A stretch of DNA of 64,000 nt from a virus, in the IMG/VR virus record IMGVR_UViG_3300042731_004843, positions 1-64,000 of that record, one strand, 5' to 3'. This document shows positions 48,903-57,508 of the stretch, piece by piece. The notes under the pieces are model-generated. The model was not told where the DNA came from, ran no database searches, and saw only the letters and a list, made by a program, of their open reading frames with translations. The position numbers and the translations under genes are program-made. Within the stretch, counting starts at the first letter, position 1. The number at the start of each line of letters is the position of its first letter.

Positions 48903-49986
48903 CCATGGCTTCGAACTCGAAACGCCTGTTCATGTCGTCGTAGTCTTGTGCGGCGCGGGTGATGGCCTGGAGAATCCCATAGTTGGTCTTGATGGGTTCC
49001 TTGTCGAACGCCTTGATGGCGGCCTCTCGGAAGTGCTTGGGAGCATCCAGCCGCTTCAGCTCGGACTCGATGAGTGCTTGAGGGTGGTCTACAGAGCTAT
49101 CCTGCATGTTGGTGAGTTGGTTGCGCGTCCGCTCCCAGCGTACTGGAGCTTGGCTGAAGACGCTCTTGAGCTGCTGGTCCAGTGCAGCGTCTTCGATGGG
49201 CCGGTGCTGCCGGTACAGCAGGCGGGAGTCACCGACAGTGATCATCATGCCGTTGAGGCAGACCAGCCGGAAGCTGAACTCATCGATGGTGATGGCAGTG
49301 AATCCTACTTCCGAATTGCGCATGTGGAAGCCCGGGTAGACCAGGTCGTCTTTGGGCAGCGCGCCCTCGGCTTCGGCGATGTCGTAAATGTTCCGCACGG
49401 CGGGGTCAGGGTGGTTGCGGTCGATGGCCCCCATGTTGATGGGGTCTCCGACCAGGGTGAAGTGGTTGCACCGATCGTCACCCCACCTGGTCTTCTTGCT
49501 CAGGTGGTTGCCCATGAACCGGAGCTCGCTGACTTCGGATCCGAACTGCCTCTCCATCCGGTCGAACAGCCGCTCATTGTCGATGGGGTGGTAGCCCGGT
49601 GACAGCACGGCACGCATGTACCCGTCGCATCCTGGTACGCCGGGAGTGCCGGGGCGGAATTTTGTGGTCCGCACCTTCCTCTTGTCTCCCGTCTTGGAGA
49701 AGCGCCGTTGCAGCTCTTCTTGTACCTGCTCATGCGTGACGAGTTTGGGGTCGAACCACTTGGCCCACTGCACCCCGAGCACAGAGCCCAACTGCTTCTG
49801 GGCCCAGTCGGTCATACGGAATGTGCCGACTTGGGGCAGCTCCAGATCTAGCTGCGGTGTGACACGGATCTTGTCCATCTCCACCACAGTGTCAGGGTTC
49901 TGGAGGGCATGCTCCTTCGCCACAACTTCTCGTACGTGGTCAAATTTGGTCAGGTTTTTCGTTTGTTCCAAGTCCAGTCCGCGCAT
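48871..49986 (-). CDS. DUF932-family protein
   Basis: A 371-residue protein from ATG 49986, preceded by GGAGGAAGAAG. The frame extends to 50013, but this start is better placed. The core has DUF932-like features: RAVLSPGYHPIDNERLFDRM near residue 125 and FRLVCLNGMMITVGDS near 245. DUF932 proteins are common in phages and plasmids, near replication genes, and their role is unknown. It is encoded just upstream of the DnaB-like helicase, so a link with replication or host takeover is plausible. Confidence 0.75.
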   Translation of the reverse strand: MRGLDLEQTKNLTKFDHVREVVAKEHALQNPDTVVEMDKIRVTPQLDLELPQVGTFRMTDWAQKQLGSVLGVQWAKWFDPKLVTHEQVQEELQRRFSKTGDKRKVRTTKFRPGTPGVPGCDGYMRAVLSPGYHPIDNERLFDRMERQFGSEVSELRFMGNHLSKKTRWGDDRCNHFTLVGDPINMGAIDRNHPDPAVRNIYDIAEAEGALPKDDLVYPGFHMRNSEVGFTAITIDEFSFRLVCLNGMMITVGDSRLLYRQHRPIEDAALDQQLKSVFSQAPVRWERTRNQLTNMQDSSVDHPQALIESELKRLDAPKHFREAAIKAFDKEPIKTNYGILQAITRAAQDYDDMNRRFEFEAMAGNVLRRLSR

Positions 49987-50308
49987 CTTCTTCCTCCGCT
50001 GAGGCTCCCTCACTGAAGTGGTAAGGGAGCAGGTCTTGTTCCATGGAATCGAGCAGCTCGTTCAGCAGGTTTAGGGTGCGCTCCGACCAAGTCTCTACTT
50101 GGGCCGAGCACTTACCGTGGGTGTGTAGGAGAGTTTTCTGCGTCCCTTTTACTGCGTCCTCCGCCGTCCCCTCCACGGTTGCGTAGGTCGCGGTCATTTG
50201 TGGGGACGTCGGAACCCCGGCGCGCACCTGTATGGAACGCATATTATCCACGTCTACGCTGACTACGTGCACGCCGTTGATCTTGCACGCTCCGCTAGAC
50301 ACCCTCAT
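49940..50308 (-). CDS. Small early protein, unknown
   Basis: A 122-residue protein overlapping the previous gene by 4 bases and the DUF932 gene by 47. It has a beta-rich first half (INGVHVVSVDVDNMRSIQVR) and a helical part (TWSERTLNLLNELLDSMEQD), then an acidic C-terminus (SEGASAEEEDA). No family is recognised. It is early in the replication unit with two other small genes, so a regulatory or host-modifying role is possible. Confidence 0.65.
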   Translation of the reverse strand: MRVSSGACKINGVHVVSVDVDNMRSIQVRAGVPTSPQMTATYATVEGTAEDAVKGTQKTLLHTHGKCSAQVETWSERTLNLLNELLDSMEQDLLPYHFSEGASAEEEDARTGLGTNEKPDQI

Positions 50309-50655
50309 CGGTGAGACTCCGAGGCGAAGCTGTCCAGGTGCAGATCCATCTCCTCCGCGCCCTGGATGGCCGTGGTCTCTGCGATCCTACCGGCCTCTTC
50401 GAGGGCCGCTTCGATCTCCTTTCTGCTTTGCCCGCAGGTGATGGTGACGTGGGATTCCGCCTTCACGGTCATGCCGGCTTCCCTGGTCGAGTACCAGTGG
50501 CTGAACCCTCTGGTCTGCCCGGCACGTGCGTTCCCGTCTCCCAGCGGTAGGTCGGTCTTCTGTCTTTTGTTCACGCGTTTCATCCTCTCTATGCGGTCAG
50601 CCGTCTTGTTGAACAAGAAGAATGTGCCGCTTATGGTCGCGACCGCATTAGTCAT
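50305..50655 (-). CDS. Small early protein, unknown
   Basis: A 116-residue protein starting at ATG 50655, inside the 8-base overlap with the upstream gene. The N-terminus (ATISGTFFLFNKTADRIERM) is followed by a basic region. The C-terminal half (VKAESHVTITCGQSRKEIEA, ALEEAGRIAETTAIQGAEE) is a beta-then-helix segment. An internal ATG (MKRVNKRQ) is preceded by GAGAGG but too closely. Function unknown. Confidence 0.65.
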   Translation of the reverse strand: MTNAVATISGTFFLFNKTADRIERMKRVNKRQKTDLPLGDGNARAGQTRGFSHWYSTREAGMTVKAESHVTITCGQSRKEIEAALEEAGRIAETTAIQGAEEMDLHLDSFASESHR

Positions 50656-51127
50656 CGATCGGCACGGATGGTATGACGTATGGTTTGGGCGTCCCCGGCA
50701 TGTTGGCGGGGGCCTGCTCGTCCTCGTGGTACGCCTTGGCTACCAGCTCGTTGTCCACCTCACCTTGCCGCACCAACTGGTGCAATAGGTCGGCGTCCAG
50801 TTTGTAGGTGACCGTCTCTGTCAGAACCAGGTCGGCCTGTTCAGCCGGCAGGGTGTTGGCCAGGAAATCTACGTCGTAGTAGCGCTTGTACTTCTTCTGC
50901 GCCCCAACAACTCCTACGACCAGCTTGTCCTGGTCTAAGGTCCGCAGCTGGGTCTTGACAGCCCGGCTCGCAGCATCCAGTTGGCGGTTGTACTCACCAA
51001 CCAGCTGCTCGTACTCGAGCAGTATGTCCTTGATTTCAGGGTCGGCCATGAACGTGAACAGCTCTTCCTTGGCCTCATCGAATCTGGCTACCGCCCGCTC
51101 AGCTACGCTAAGTTCTTTTTCTGGCAC
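50648..51127 (-). CDS. Helical early protein, unknown
   Basis: A 159-residue protein from GTG 51127 (GAGAGGTGACCC upstream). The first ~75 residues are helical and charged (VARFDEAKEELFTFMADPEI, EYEQLVGEYNRQLDAASRAV). A mixed segment follows (KYKRYYDVDFLANTLPAEQA) and the C-terminus is Pro-rich. Phage proteins of this style, often near nuclease or glycosylase genes, have no assigned function. It overlaps the uracil-DNA glycosylase gene by 20 bases. Confidence 0.7.
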   Translation of the reverse strand: MPEKELSVAERAVARFDEAKEELFTFMADPEIKDILLEYEQLVGEYNRQLDAASRAVKTQLRTLDQDKLVVGVVGAQKKYKRYYDVDFLANTLPAEQADLVLTETVTYKLDADLLHQLVRQGEVDNELVAKAYHEDEQAPANMPGTPKPYVIPSVPIDD

Positions 51128-51806
51128 GGGTCACCTCTCTCCTGCTTTCTGGTGGCTCGATCCCGTAATATGTTTCCCGCAGGTGATCGATCACCTGGGC
51201 TGCCCTGACGAAATCCTCGGTAGTCTTGTACCAGGGCCCGCTCTTGGTTCGGTTGTGGGACCTGGCCAGGAACGCAGTGTGGTAAACGGGCATAAGCGCG
51301 TAGCGGATCGGCACATGTCGTCCTTGCATGGTGAACGTACGCATTCTGCCGCGCACCGCCTCCATCTTTGGGGCCTTGCCGGTCAATATTTGTAGCGGCA
51401 CTTTGCCGACTGCGATGATCAGCAGAGGGTCCACGAGGTAGATCTGCTCTAGCAGCCTCTCTTTACACGCTTCCCTTTCAACTTTAGACGGCGGCCGATT
51501 ATCTATGCGTACTCCGCCTGATCGGTCGTCTTCTACTTCCACAGTAGGCCGGCAACAGACGACGTTGGTGATGTAGAGGTCCTCCTGCCGGTCCAAGTCC
51601 ACCGACTCCAGAAACTGGTCCAGTACCTCTCCTGCACGTCCGAAGAAGGGTCGGCCAGAACGGTCCTCGTGCTCCCCCGGCCCTTCCCCAACGATCATGA
51701 TGTCCGCGTTGGGATTGCCCTCACCGAATACGAGACGCGTCCTGGTCTCTGCGAGGCCGCAGCGCTGGCAGTCTCCCCAGCTATCTTGGAGCTGAGCAAG
51801 GCTCAC
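51108..51806 (-). CDS. Uracil-DNA glycosylase, family 4-like
   Basis: A 232-residue protein from GTG 51806, which shares GTGA with the previous stop. It has family 4 UDG features: CQRCGLAETRTRLVFGEG (part of the four-Cys Fe-S ligand set), MIVGEGPGEHEDRSGRPFFG (the uracil-pocket motif), ITNVVCCRP, and PVYHTAFLARSHN in the C-terminal motif position. It removes uracil from DNA. Such enzymes, fused or free, are frequent in phage replication modules. The Cys pattern suggests an iron-sulfur cluster. Confidence 0.82.
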   Translation of the reverse strand: MSLAQLQDSWGDCQRCGLAETRTRLVFGEGNPNADIMIVGEGPGEHEDRSGRPFFGRAGEVLDQFLESVDLDRQEDLYITNVVCCRPTVEVEDDRSGGVRIDNRPPSKVEREACKERLLEQIYLVDPLLIIAVGKVPLQILTGKAPKMEAVRGRMRTFTMQGRHVPIRYALMPVYHTAFLARSHNRTKSGPWYKTTEDFVRAAQVIDHLRETYYGIEPPESRREVTRARKRT

Positions 51807-52204
51807 GACTGGTGCCCGCTCGGTAGCGGGCCTCCCGCGGGTTCTATGCCTGCGTCTTTGGCGCGGGACACCATCTCTGCCCGAGAGCACTTCTCGAGCT
51901 GCTCCAGTAGGGGGCGCAGAGTACCAGGGCTTTCCTCGGGCCAGAAGTAGGACACGGGCTTGACCCTGACAGGCACCGCAGATCTGCAGATACCAGCTGG
52001 GAGCACCTGGTTGGATTGGACTAGAGCGCCATCCTCTCTAGGGAGTAGTAGCGTACGCAGAGTGCGCGCCTCATCCAGCAGGATGAAATCCCCCTTCCTC
52101 GCCGCCTCACAGATCTCGTCGTCTGTGAGTGTGGTCTTGCCGACCCAGAATGACTGGGGCGTGCCGTCACCGACTATGACCCAGTGCGCTTCTTGCTCAC
52201 TCAT
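51803..52204 (-). CDS. Small protein before the uracil-DNA glycosylase, unknown
   Basis: A 133-residue protein overlapping the helicase by 4 bases and the glycosylase by 4. Residues 1-80 are beta-rich (HWVIVGDGTPQSFWVGKTTL), and the C-terminus has a helical stretch (LRPLLEQLEKCSRAEMVSRA) of the type seen in helix-hairpin or SAP-like ends. No family is recognised. Translational coupling to both enzymes suggests a repair or replication accessory. Confidence 0.65.
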   Translation of the reverse strand: MSEQEAHWVIVGDGTPQSFWVGKTTLTDDEICEAARKGDFILLDEARTLRTLLLPREDGALVQSNQVLPAGICRSAVPVRVKPVSYFWPEESPGTLRPLLEQLEKCSRAEMVSRAKDAGIEPAGGPLPSGHQS

Positions 52205-53655
52205 TTGGTTTCCTCCTTACCGTAAGGTCTCAGTATCTTGTAATCTAGGGGCCCGCCCTGCTCCTTGGGCCACCTACGTATCAGCCGTTTCAGTGTCGAG
52301 CACATCTTGTGCATCTTGGGCACAAAGACGTGGTCGAGGATGATGATCACAGGCGTCTTCTTGTTTTCTCGGAACCGTTGTGCCCGGCCCATGCCCTGCT
52401 GGAGGGTGTTGAGTCCGCCGTCTTCCACGGATGAGCTGCCGAAGGGAGTCAGGAAGTAGAGCAGGTCTAGCGTGTCTTCATCCAGAGCCTCCTTCACCAG
52501 CTGCAGAGTCCCGAAGCTGATCTGCTTTGTGCGAAGGGTGCGTAGCCTGGCCTCCGGCTTCTCATTCCCAGTACACAACCCGGAGTCAGCAAACATGTCG
52601 TTGAGCAGGCGCAGCTGCTCAACGCTGTGGCTCAGGACCAAGATCTTCCGCCCCTTCTCCAACGGGGCACGTAGCTTGCGGGCGATGAACTCGTTGCACT
52701 CAGGTAGCCTGCCGAGATATGTCCGCAGCTTCGGTATGTTGATCTTGCCCTGTTTGTCGTAGATGCCCGTCTCTGGATTCTTCGCCTCTTTGGATTTCAC
52801 GTCCACTGTTGCGGGGCATTCCTGGAAGTAGATGCGAGGGATCATGTCCGGCATGAGGTCGGAGTGGTACACGTCCCCGATGTGGTACTGATAGATAGGC
52901 TCGAGCCCGTCCTCACGATTCACTGTGGCGGTCAGACCGTGCCGTTCTCCATAGAACATGGGCGCTGTGCGGACAAATAGTGGGGCCGACAGGTGGTGTA
53001 CCTCGTCATAGATGACCAGCCCGAAGTACCTGTCCATGCCGGCCGGGATGTTGTTAGCGTGCAGAGACAGGGAGTGTATCATCGCCACACAGATGCCCCG
53101 TCCATCCCAGTCCCAGGTGTCCGGGGAGCCCTGCAGTACACCAATCCCCCCGGGCACGCGCCTCATGTGCTCGCGGATCCTGTCCTGCCACTGATCGATC
53201 AGAGTGGTATTGTTCACCACCACCAGCGCGGGCACTTTACGCTCAGCTACGAGCTTCAGTGCCATGATCGTTTTTCCCTTACCGCAAGCTAGGTTGAGCA
53301 GCCCACTCTTCGCCGCCTTCATAGGCACCCATGCATCACGCTGGGTGGTGAGGTCTGGGCGTTTGGCGTCTAGCTCTATCCTGTCCATAAAGGCGACGCG
53401 CGGGAACTCCGTAGGTTGTACGGATAGGATCGGGAATGACAGGGCGGCGTACTCTCCACGGGGAAAGAACTCCCTGGGGACAATGAGGTGGTCCTTTTCC
53501 TCATGCCATAGCTGCAGGTACGTGATCCCCTCATTGTCCATCACCGGGAACTCGAGCCCGCTCTTCACGGAGCGCACATTGATGTGCTTCTTGGGCAGCC
53601 AAAGCTGCCTCCCGAAATACCCCTTGTCGGGGTCCCGACGCACGAAACTCAGCAT
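52201..53655 (-). CDS. UvsW-like SF2 helicase
   Basis: A 484-residue SF2 helicase from ATG 53655, with GGAGG five bases upstream; the frame extends to 53748 but that part lies in the promoter. Motifs: Walker A ACGKGKT near residue 160, Walker B/DExH as IYDEVHHL, GLTATVNRED (motif III), LVLSHSVEQL (motif IV region) and GMGRAQRFRENKK (motif VI). This matches phage T4 UvsW and related RecG/XPB-like helicases that process branched DNA. It is the first large gene of the - strand unit. Confidence 0.88.
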   Translation of the reverse strand: MLSFVRRDPDKGYFGRQLWLPKKHINVRSVKSGLEFPVMDNEGITYLQLWHEEKDHLIVPREFFPRGEYAALSFPILSVQPTEFPRVAFMDRIELDAKRPDLTTQRDAWVPMKAAKSGLLNLACGKGKTIMALKLVAERKVPALVVVNNTTLIDQWQDRIREHMRRVPGGIGVLQGSPDTWDWDGRGICVAMIHSLSLHANNIPAGMDRYFGLVIYDEVHHLSAPLFVRTAPMFYGERHGLTATVNREDGLEPIYQYHIGDVYHSDLMPDMIPRIYFQECPATVDVKSKEAKNPETGIYDKQGKINIPKLRTYLGRLPECNEFIARKLRAPLEKGRKILVLSHSVEQLRLLNDMFADSGLCTGNEKPEARLRTLRTKQISFGTLQLVKEALDEDTLDLLYFLTPFGSSSVEDGGLNTLQQGMGRAQRFRENKKTPVIIILDHVFVPKMHKMCSTLKRLIRRWPKEQGGPLDYKILRPYGKEETK

Positions 53656-53720
53656 GCATCCTCCAGAACGGCTAACTGCTTGTAATCCTTGTGGTGACGT
53701 TGCGGGGGCGGCCATGAACA

Positions 53721-53746
53721 GTACCTTACCAGATCTGGTAAGGTAC
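53721..53746. promoter_or_regulatory. Perfect 26-bp palindrome (operator) at the replication-unit promoter
   Basis: The two halves are GTACCTTACCAGA and its exact complement, with no spacer and no mismatch. It begins two bases beyond the -10 box of the - strand promoter and covers the expected transcription start. A perfect palindrome this long suggests a dimeric repressor or activator site; it is also a possible transcript hairpin. No regulator gene is recognised beside it. Confidence 0.7.
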
Positions 53747-53747
53747 A

Positions 53748-53775
53748 TTTATACATACATCGTCCGCCCTGTCAA
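53748..53775 (-). promoter_or_regulatory. Consensus sigma-70 promoter of the replication unit
   Basis: On the - strand, TTGACA (53770-53775) is a perfect -35 box, followed by 16 bases and TATAAA (53748-53753). The transcript would start near 53741, inside the palindrome. It faces the helicase gene and is the strongest host-type promoter in the window. Confidence 0.75.
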
Positions 53776-54143
53776 AACCTATAATTGCGGAAGAACTGCC
53801 AGGCTTCGTAGAAGAGTCCGCGGAGGGCACCGCTGGCGCAATCTTTGGCGAAGCGCTCTATGGCGCGTTCTCCTTCGCCAACGATACCGCTTTCGCAGTT
53901 AGATCTCAGTCCGTCATCAGCGTCCTCTCCGTACCGCCGAGAGCGTCTGCCGGCGGTATTGGTGCGGCCGATTACTGTGGGGCGGGGAGAGAATGGACGC
54001 CGACTGTCTACTACCTCCATGCGGCAACTATGTTGGTACCTGCAGCCTTGACATTCGTGGTCATCGAGGCTGAAAGTGTGGGGGTTGCCCCAGCAGCTGG
54101 GGCGGTTGTCGTCGTTAGAGCTGATGTGGTCGTCATACGACAC
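53772..54143 (-). CDS. Small Cys-rich early protein
   Basis: A 123-residue protein from GTG 54143 (AGGAG at a good distance). The N-terminus has CWGNPHTFSLDDHECQGCRY followed by HSC, a Cys pattern seen in small phage proteins and probably metal-binding. An Arg-rich linker follows, and the C-terminus is helical (LRGLFYEAWQFFRNYRF). It is the first gene read from the 54.2 kb promoter region. The consensus promoter for the following helicase overlaps its stop. Confidence 0.7.
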   Translation of the reverse strand: MSYDDHISSNDDNRPSCWGNPHTFSLDDHECQGCRYQHSCRMEVVDSRRPFSPRPTVIGRTNTAGRRSRRYGEDADDGLRSNCESGIVGEGERAIERFAKDCASGALRGLFYEAWQFFRNYRF

Positions 54144-54181
54144 GTTATCTCCTGGGGTTAGTTGGGGTCCAAGACGAAGAT

Positions 54182-54212
54182 CTTATAACAGCGTGTAGGC
54201 GTTTTTTGTCCT
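54182..54212 (-). promoter_or_regulatory. Weak candidate promoter for the small Cys-rich gene
   Basis: On the - strand, AGGACA (54207-54212) and TATAAG (54182-54187) are 19 bases apart. The -10 box is good but the -35 is weak and the spacing long. It is reported because a - strand start in this gap is needed for the gene at 53772-54143. Confidence 0.25.
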
Positions 54213-54221
54213 GCCCACTTG

Positions 54222-54250
54222 TTGACCCCACCGGAGCCGAGACGTAGTAT
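54222..54250 (+). promoter_or_regulatory. Sigma-70-like promoter for the head operon
   Basis: TTGACC (54222-54227), a 17-base spacer and TAGTAT (54245-54250) lie just before ATG 54277 in the gap between oppositely directed units. The -35 box is the same as at 22515. Confidence 0.6.
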
Positions 54251-54276
54251 CATCGGGAGATCACGGAGAGACTGAC

Positions 54277-55641
54277 ATGCATACTGGATCTATCGTCGAC
54301 TTCTACGATGACCCTCAGGGACTAGTTCTGAAGAATCGTCTGCCGCAAGAAGGCGTACCGGACTTCATCAAGCAGGCAGAGTTTCTAGATGAGCATACCC
54401 GCGGCACCTTACCGGACGATGTATTTGCCCTGGTCATGGTCGACCGTGGCGAGAAGCTGCGCAAGTTCGCCTGTGTAGACAAGGGTAATGTGGCCCTCAA
54501 CGTGATCTACTTCATGGAGAACCGGGACCGCCTACCAGAAGAGGCCCAGAAGACTGCTGCGGCTAACCTGGCTAGGGCCTGTTCTTGGTTCGACCTGGCA
54601 GTACCTATGGGACTGGACAAGGAGGCGGGATTTTCTAGCCTGTTGAAGGCCCCTAGCAAGCTGGTGGGCGGGGGTATGGCTGCCGCAGATATAGGCGGCA
54701 GGGTCTCTGCAGGCAAAGAACGCCACCGACAGATGACGCGCACGGCCGACATGATCGGCTCCAACGTCATGCCCACCTCCGGTAGCAAGGAAAAGGCAGC
54801 AGCTCCTTCTACCCGTTCGGCTCTACGGGAACTGGACAAACAGAGAGCCGCAGATCCGGATCTACAGCGTAAGCTGAAGCGTACTAGAGCAGACATGAGG
54901 GCCAACCCGAGTAAGTACACCCTAAAGTCGGCCGCACTCCAGCCATATGTGGACGTCACGGGGCAGAGGCCGCCGGAGAGGATCAAGCAGGCTAGCGCGG
55001 AACGGCACTGCTTGATTAAAGAAGGTCAGGCACACTTTCCGATCGACAGCTATGGCCAGATCAAGCAAGCGTCGGTTTGGTTTGACGAGTACGGGCACAC
55101 ACTGCACCCAGCAGAGCGCCGGGAGTACTGCACCAAGCTAGCATCCAGGGCGGACGAAGTCGGCATCGAGGTCAGTGATCTCATTCGAAAATACGGGTCA
55201 CCGGGCTATGCCACGGATGGAGAAGTGAACGTCGCGGTCTGTACCAGGATGCAGCATTGGGCAGACGATGCGCCTGAGCGTGACATGCTGAAGGGGTTGA
55301 TGGAGAAAGCTGCTTCAGTCTCCCCGGATGTTTTCTGTGAAGCTCTCCGGCAGTTCGATGAAGCCACGGGCATGGACCATCTGTGGGACGATGAGATCTA
55401 CGACCCCTGGTTTTCCACGTACGGCTTCAAGAAAGAGGCCGCGTGGTCCTGGCAGAGCGGAAACGACAGAGTAACGGAAGCGCAACTAAAGCTGTCGGCT
55501 AAGAAAGACTTCTTGGCTATCCGTGAAGCGTTCGGGTTGGAGGTGGCGGAGGAGTACAGGAAGAACCCCCAGCAGGTATTTGACTCCATGCCATTGGATT
55601 CTAAGCGCATTCTTACGCGCATGGCCAACGACCCCCTGTAG
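54277..55641 (+). CDS. Virion-associated protein with repeated K-x-A motifs
   Basis: A 454-residue protein behind CACGGAGAG. Residues about 40-110 form a domain (LPDDVFALVMVDRGEKLRKF, then YFMENRDRLPEEAQKTAAAN) that I recall from large phage virion proteins, without a known role. It also has six short segments of one type: LDKEAG, LKSAAL, IKQASA, IKQASV, LMEKAA and KKEAAW, often between predicted domains. These resemble the tag and the MEKSA sites of the polyvalent protein. It starts the head-gene run. Multiple cleavage sites would suit a prohead core or internal protein; this is inference. Confidence 0.75.
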   Translation: MHTGSIVDFYDDPQGLVLKNRLPQEGVPDFIKQAEFLDEHTRGTLPDDVFALVMVDRGEKLRKFACVDKGNVALNVIYFMENRDRLPEEAQKTAAANLARACSWFDLAVPMGLDKEAGFSSLLKAPSKLVGGGMAAADIGGRVSAGKERHRQMTRTADMIGSNVMPTSGSKEKAAAPSTRSALRELDKQRAADPDLQRKLKRTRADMRANPSKYTLKSAALQPYVDVTGQRPPERIKQASAERHCLIKEGQAHFPIDSYGQIKQASVWFDEYGHTLHPAERREYCTKLASRADEVGIEVSDLIRKYGSPGYATDGEVNVAVCTRMQHWADDAPERDMLKGLMEKAASVSPDVFCEALRQFDEATGMDHLWDDEIYDPWFSTYGFKKEAAWSWQSGNDRVTEAQLKLSAKKDFLAIREAFGLEVAEEYRKNPQQVFDSMPLDSKRILTRMANDPL

Positions 55642-55644
55642 GAT

Positions 55645-56535
55645 ATGGCTACCCACGAAGAGCAGCTGCTGGGCCTCCTGGAGAAGATAGGCCAGCCGGA
55701 AGAGACCACTGCCGAGGTCCCGTCTGTACTGGACGGGACCTCCAATGACGATCACGTCGAGACGTACGGCTCTTCCGAGGACCCCAACACGGAGGCTGAG
55801 CACGAAGAGCTGGCGGCAGCCAATACTGACCGGCAAGGGATGCCGGAAGGTGCGCTGTCCCCAGTCACGAAGCGGAACATGTGGGTGCATCACGACACCC
55901 ACCCGGTAACATATGATGTGGCCCTCCTGGGCACGTACGGCACAGACTGGTTTGAGTGGGAGCCCGGTACCCTCTGGCGTGAGATCAGAGAGGACTTCCG
56001 GGTACCCTCTATCAATGACCACGCCAAGGCCAAGATACAGGCGGCGAAGACGCTGCACATCAATGAATGGTACTGGACGAAGTGGGAAGTGTTCTGCTGG
56101 ATCACGCAGGCCTTGAACAACAATATCCCGGACTTCCATGTACTCCAGAAGCCTTCCATAGCGCAGCTGATGCAGTCTGTAGACGCCGCTACGATGGTAC
56201 GCAATGACGTGGAGTTCACCCCAGAGCTCCAGATGTTCGTGGCGGCTGCGATGGTAGAGTCCGGTGTATTCTATGCCCCGAAGCCCATAGACTTTTGCCA
56301 GGACGAGATCGAGACGCTGCTTGACGAGCTTCAGATAGATAAGAGCTTGATCGGGCAAGTACAGAGCAGGTGGCGAGAGGTGAAGCAGATCTCTCCAGAG
56401 GCGTGGGCGCGTTCTCCAGAACCCGTACTGCGGGAAGACGTGGTAGACATCCAGGTAGCCAAATTGAAAGTAGCGTGCGATTATCTGGATCTACGTCGTC
56501 GCCAACTGCAGGAGCAACTGAGGCTGCTCAAATGA
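55645..56535 (+). CDS. Tagged head-proximal protein (LLGLLEKIG)
   Basis: A 296-residue protein beginning MATHEEQLLGLLEKIGQPEE, the recurrent motif. An acidic linker follows (about 20-70: SSEDPNTEAEHEELAAANTD), then a folded region (WVHHDTHPVTYDVALLGTYG, NEWYWTKWEVFCWITQALNN) and a C-terminal helical part. It overlaps the next gene by 4 bases. Its position before the portal suggests a head or neck component; the fold is not recognised. Confidence 0.75.
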   Translation: MATHEEQLLGLLEKIGQPEETTAEVPSVLDGTSNDDHVETYGSSEDPNTEAEHEELAAANTDRQGMPEGALSPVTKRNMWVHHDTHPVTYDVALLGTYGTDWFEWEPGTLWREIREDFRVPSINDHAKAKIQAAKTLHINEWYWTKWEVFCWITQALNNNIPDFHVLQKPSIAQLMQSVDAATMVRNDVEFTPELQMFVAAAMVESGVFYAPKPIDFCQDEIETLLDELQIDKSLIGQVQSRWREVKQISPEAWARSPEPVLREDVVDIQVAKLKVACDYLDLRRRQLQEQLRLLK

Positions 56536-57506
56536 AGCACATCACGGCTCCCCACATGCATGGTTTCGTAAATGGGTTGACGAAGGAAGCCATCAACATG
56601 CGCAGCTTTATGGATCTCTACCGCAGAGCCGCCGGAAAGACTATTCCGGGGCACATTGGGAGGGCCACCAGCGCTATCAAGGACACGGCCAAGAAGCATC
56701 TGTCTGGTAGATACGGACGGCAGGTTGCCCTGGGCGCAGGCCTCGGTGCTGCAGGCGGTGCCGCTACTGGTGACGACGAGAACTGGAAAACTAGGGCGCT
56801 ACAGGGCGCGCTGATCGGTGGTACTGCTGCTGGCGGCCGTATTTTGGGCACAAAGGTTGGTAGGCAGGCTGCATCGGAAGCCACCAAGAGGTTCGGTGAG
56901 CGCCAGCTATACACCTTGACCGGCAAGGGATTCAAAGGCCGGGAGGTTGGCCTTGAGGACGCCAAAAGATTGGGGATCCTCAAGGTTCCGGAGTGGGAGA
57001 AGCTAAAGGATACTCCGGGCGCTGTTAGCCGGGCCGTCTCCAAGGTCACCGGGAAGCCGGCAAAGACGCAGCTGGGCCGGGAAGCTGGGCGCTATGCTGC
57101 CGATGTAGAGGCTTTCCAGAAGGGCTTTCAGAACATCCCTGGTGTGGTGCACGGCGCTCTGACCCGACCTGGGGAACTCCTACGTAGTGGTTGGCAGAGG
57201 GCAGGTACAGCTGGGAAAGTCTTCGCTGGAGCCGGCGCTCTCGAGGCAGCACGCGCAGCGACCAAGAAACCGGAGGCCGGGGATCCGGGTAGGGCTCAAG
57301 CTGCTCTTGGCAGCTTGGGGCGCACGGCCGGTTACTTGGTGGCCCCCGGGGCTATGCTGGGGCAGGTAGCGGTGGGTGGCCTGGCTGGTAAGGGCGGAGA
57401 GGCCGTGGGGAAGATAGGTGATGTGGCGTCTAAGGCCAGGAAGGCCGCGATCCAAGTCCCGTACCAGCAGTATGCTGACCTAGCCCCGTACTACGGTGGG
57501 AGGTAG
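56532..57506 (+). CDS. Glycine-zipper-rich internal/ejection-type protein
   Basis: A 324-residue protein. The start is placed at ATG 56532 in an ATGA overlap; the longer frame before it is in the upstream gene. The N-terminus (GFVNGLTKEAINMRSFMDLY) has a variant of the recurrent motif. Much of the chain is Ala/Gly-rich (VALGAGLGAAGGAATGDDEN, LQGALIGGTAAGGRILGTKV, VAPGAMLGQVAVGGLAGKGG), with glycine-zipper-like repeats that can insert into membranes. It precedes the portal gene. Internal proteins that form an ejection channel look like this; the role is inferred. Confidence 0.72.
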   Translation: MKHITAPHMHGFVNGLTKEAINMRSFMDLYRRAAGKTIPGHIGRATSAIKDTAKKHLSGRYGRQVALGAGLGAAGGAATGDDENWKTRALQGALIGGTAAGGRILGTKVGRQAASEATKRFGERQLYTLTGKGFKGREVGLEDAKRLGILKVPEWEKLKDTPGAVSRAVSKVTGKPAKTQLGREAGRYAADVEAFQKGFQNIPGVVHGALTRPGELLRSGWQRAGTAGKVFAGAGALEAARAATKKPEAGDPGRAQAALGSLGRTAGYLVAPGAMLGQVAVGGLAGKGGEAVGKIGDVASKARKAAIQVPYQQYADLAPYYGGR

Positions 57507-57508
57507 TC

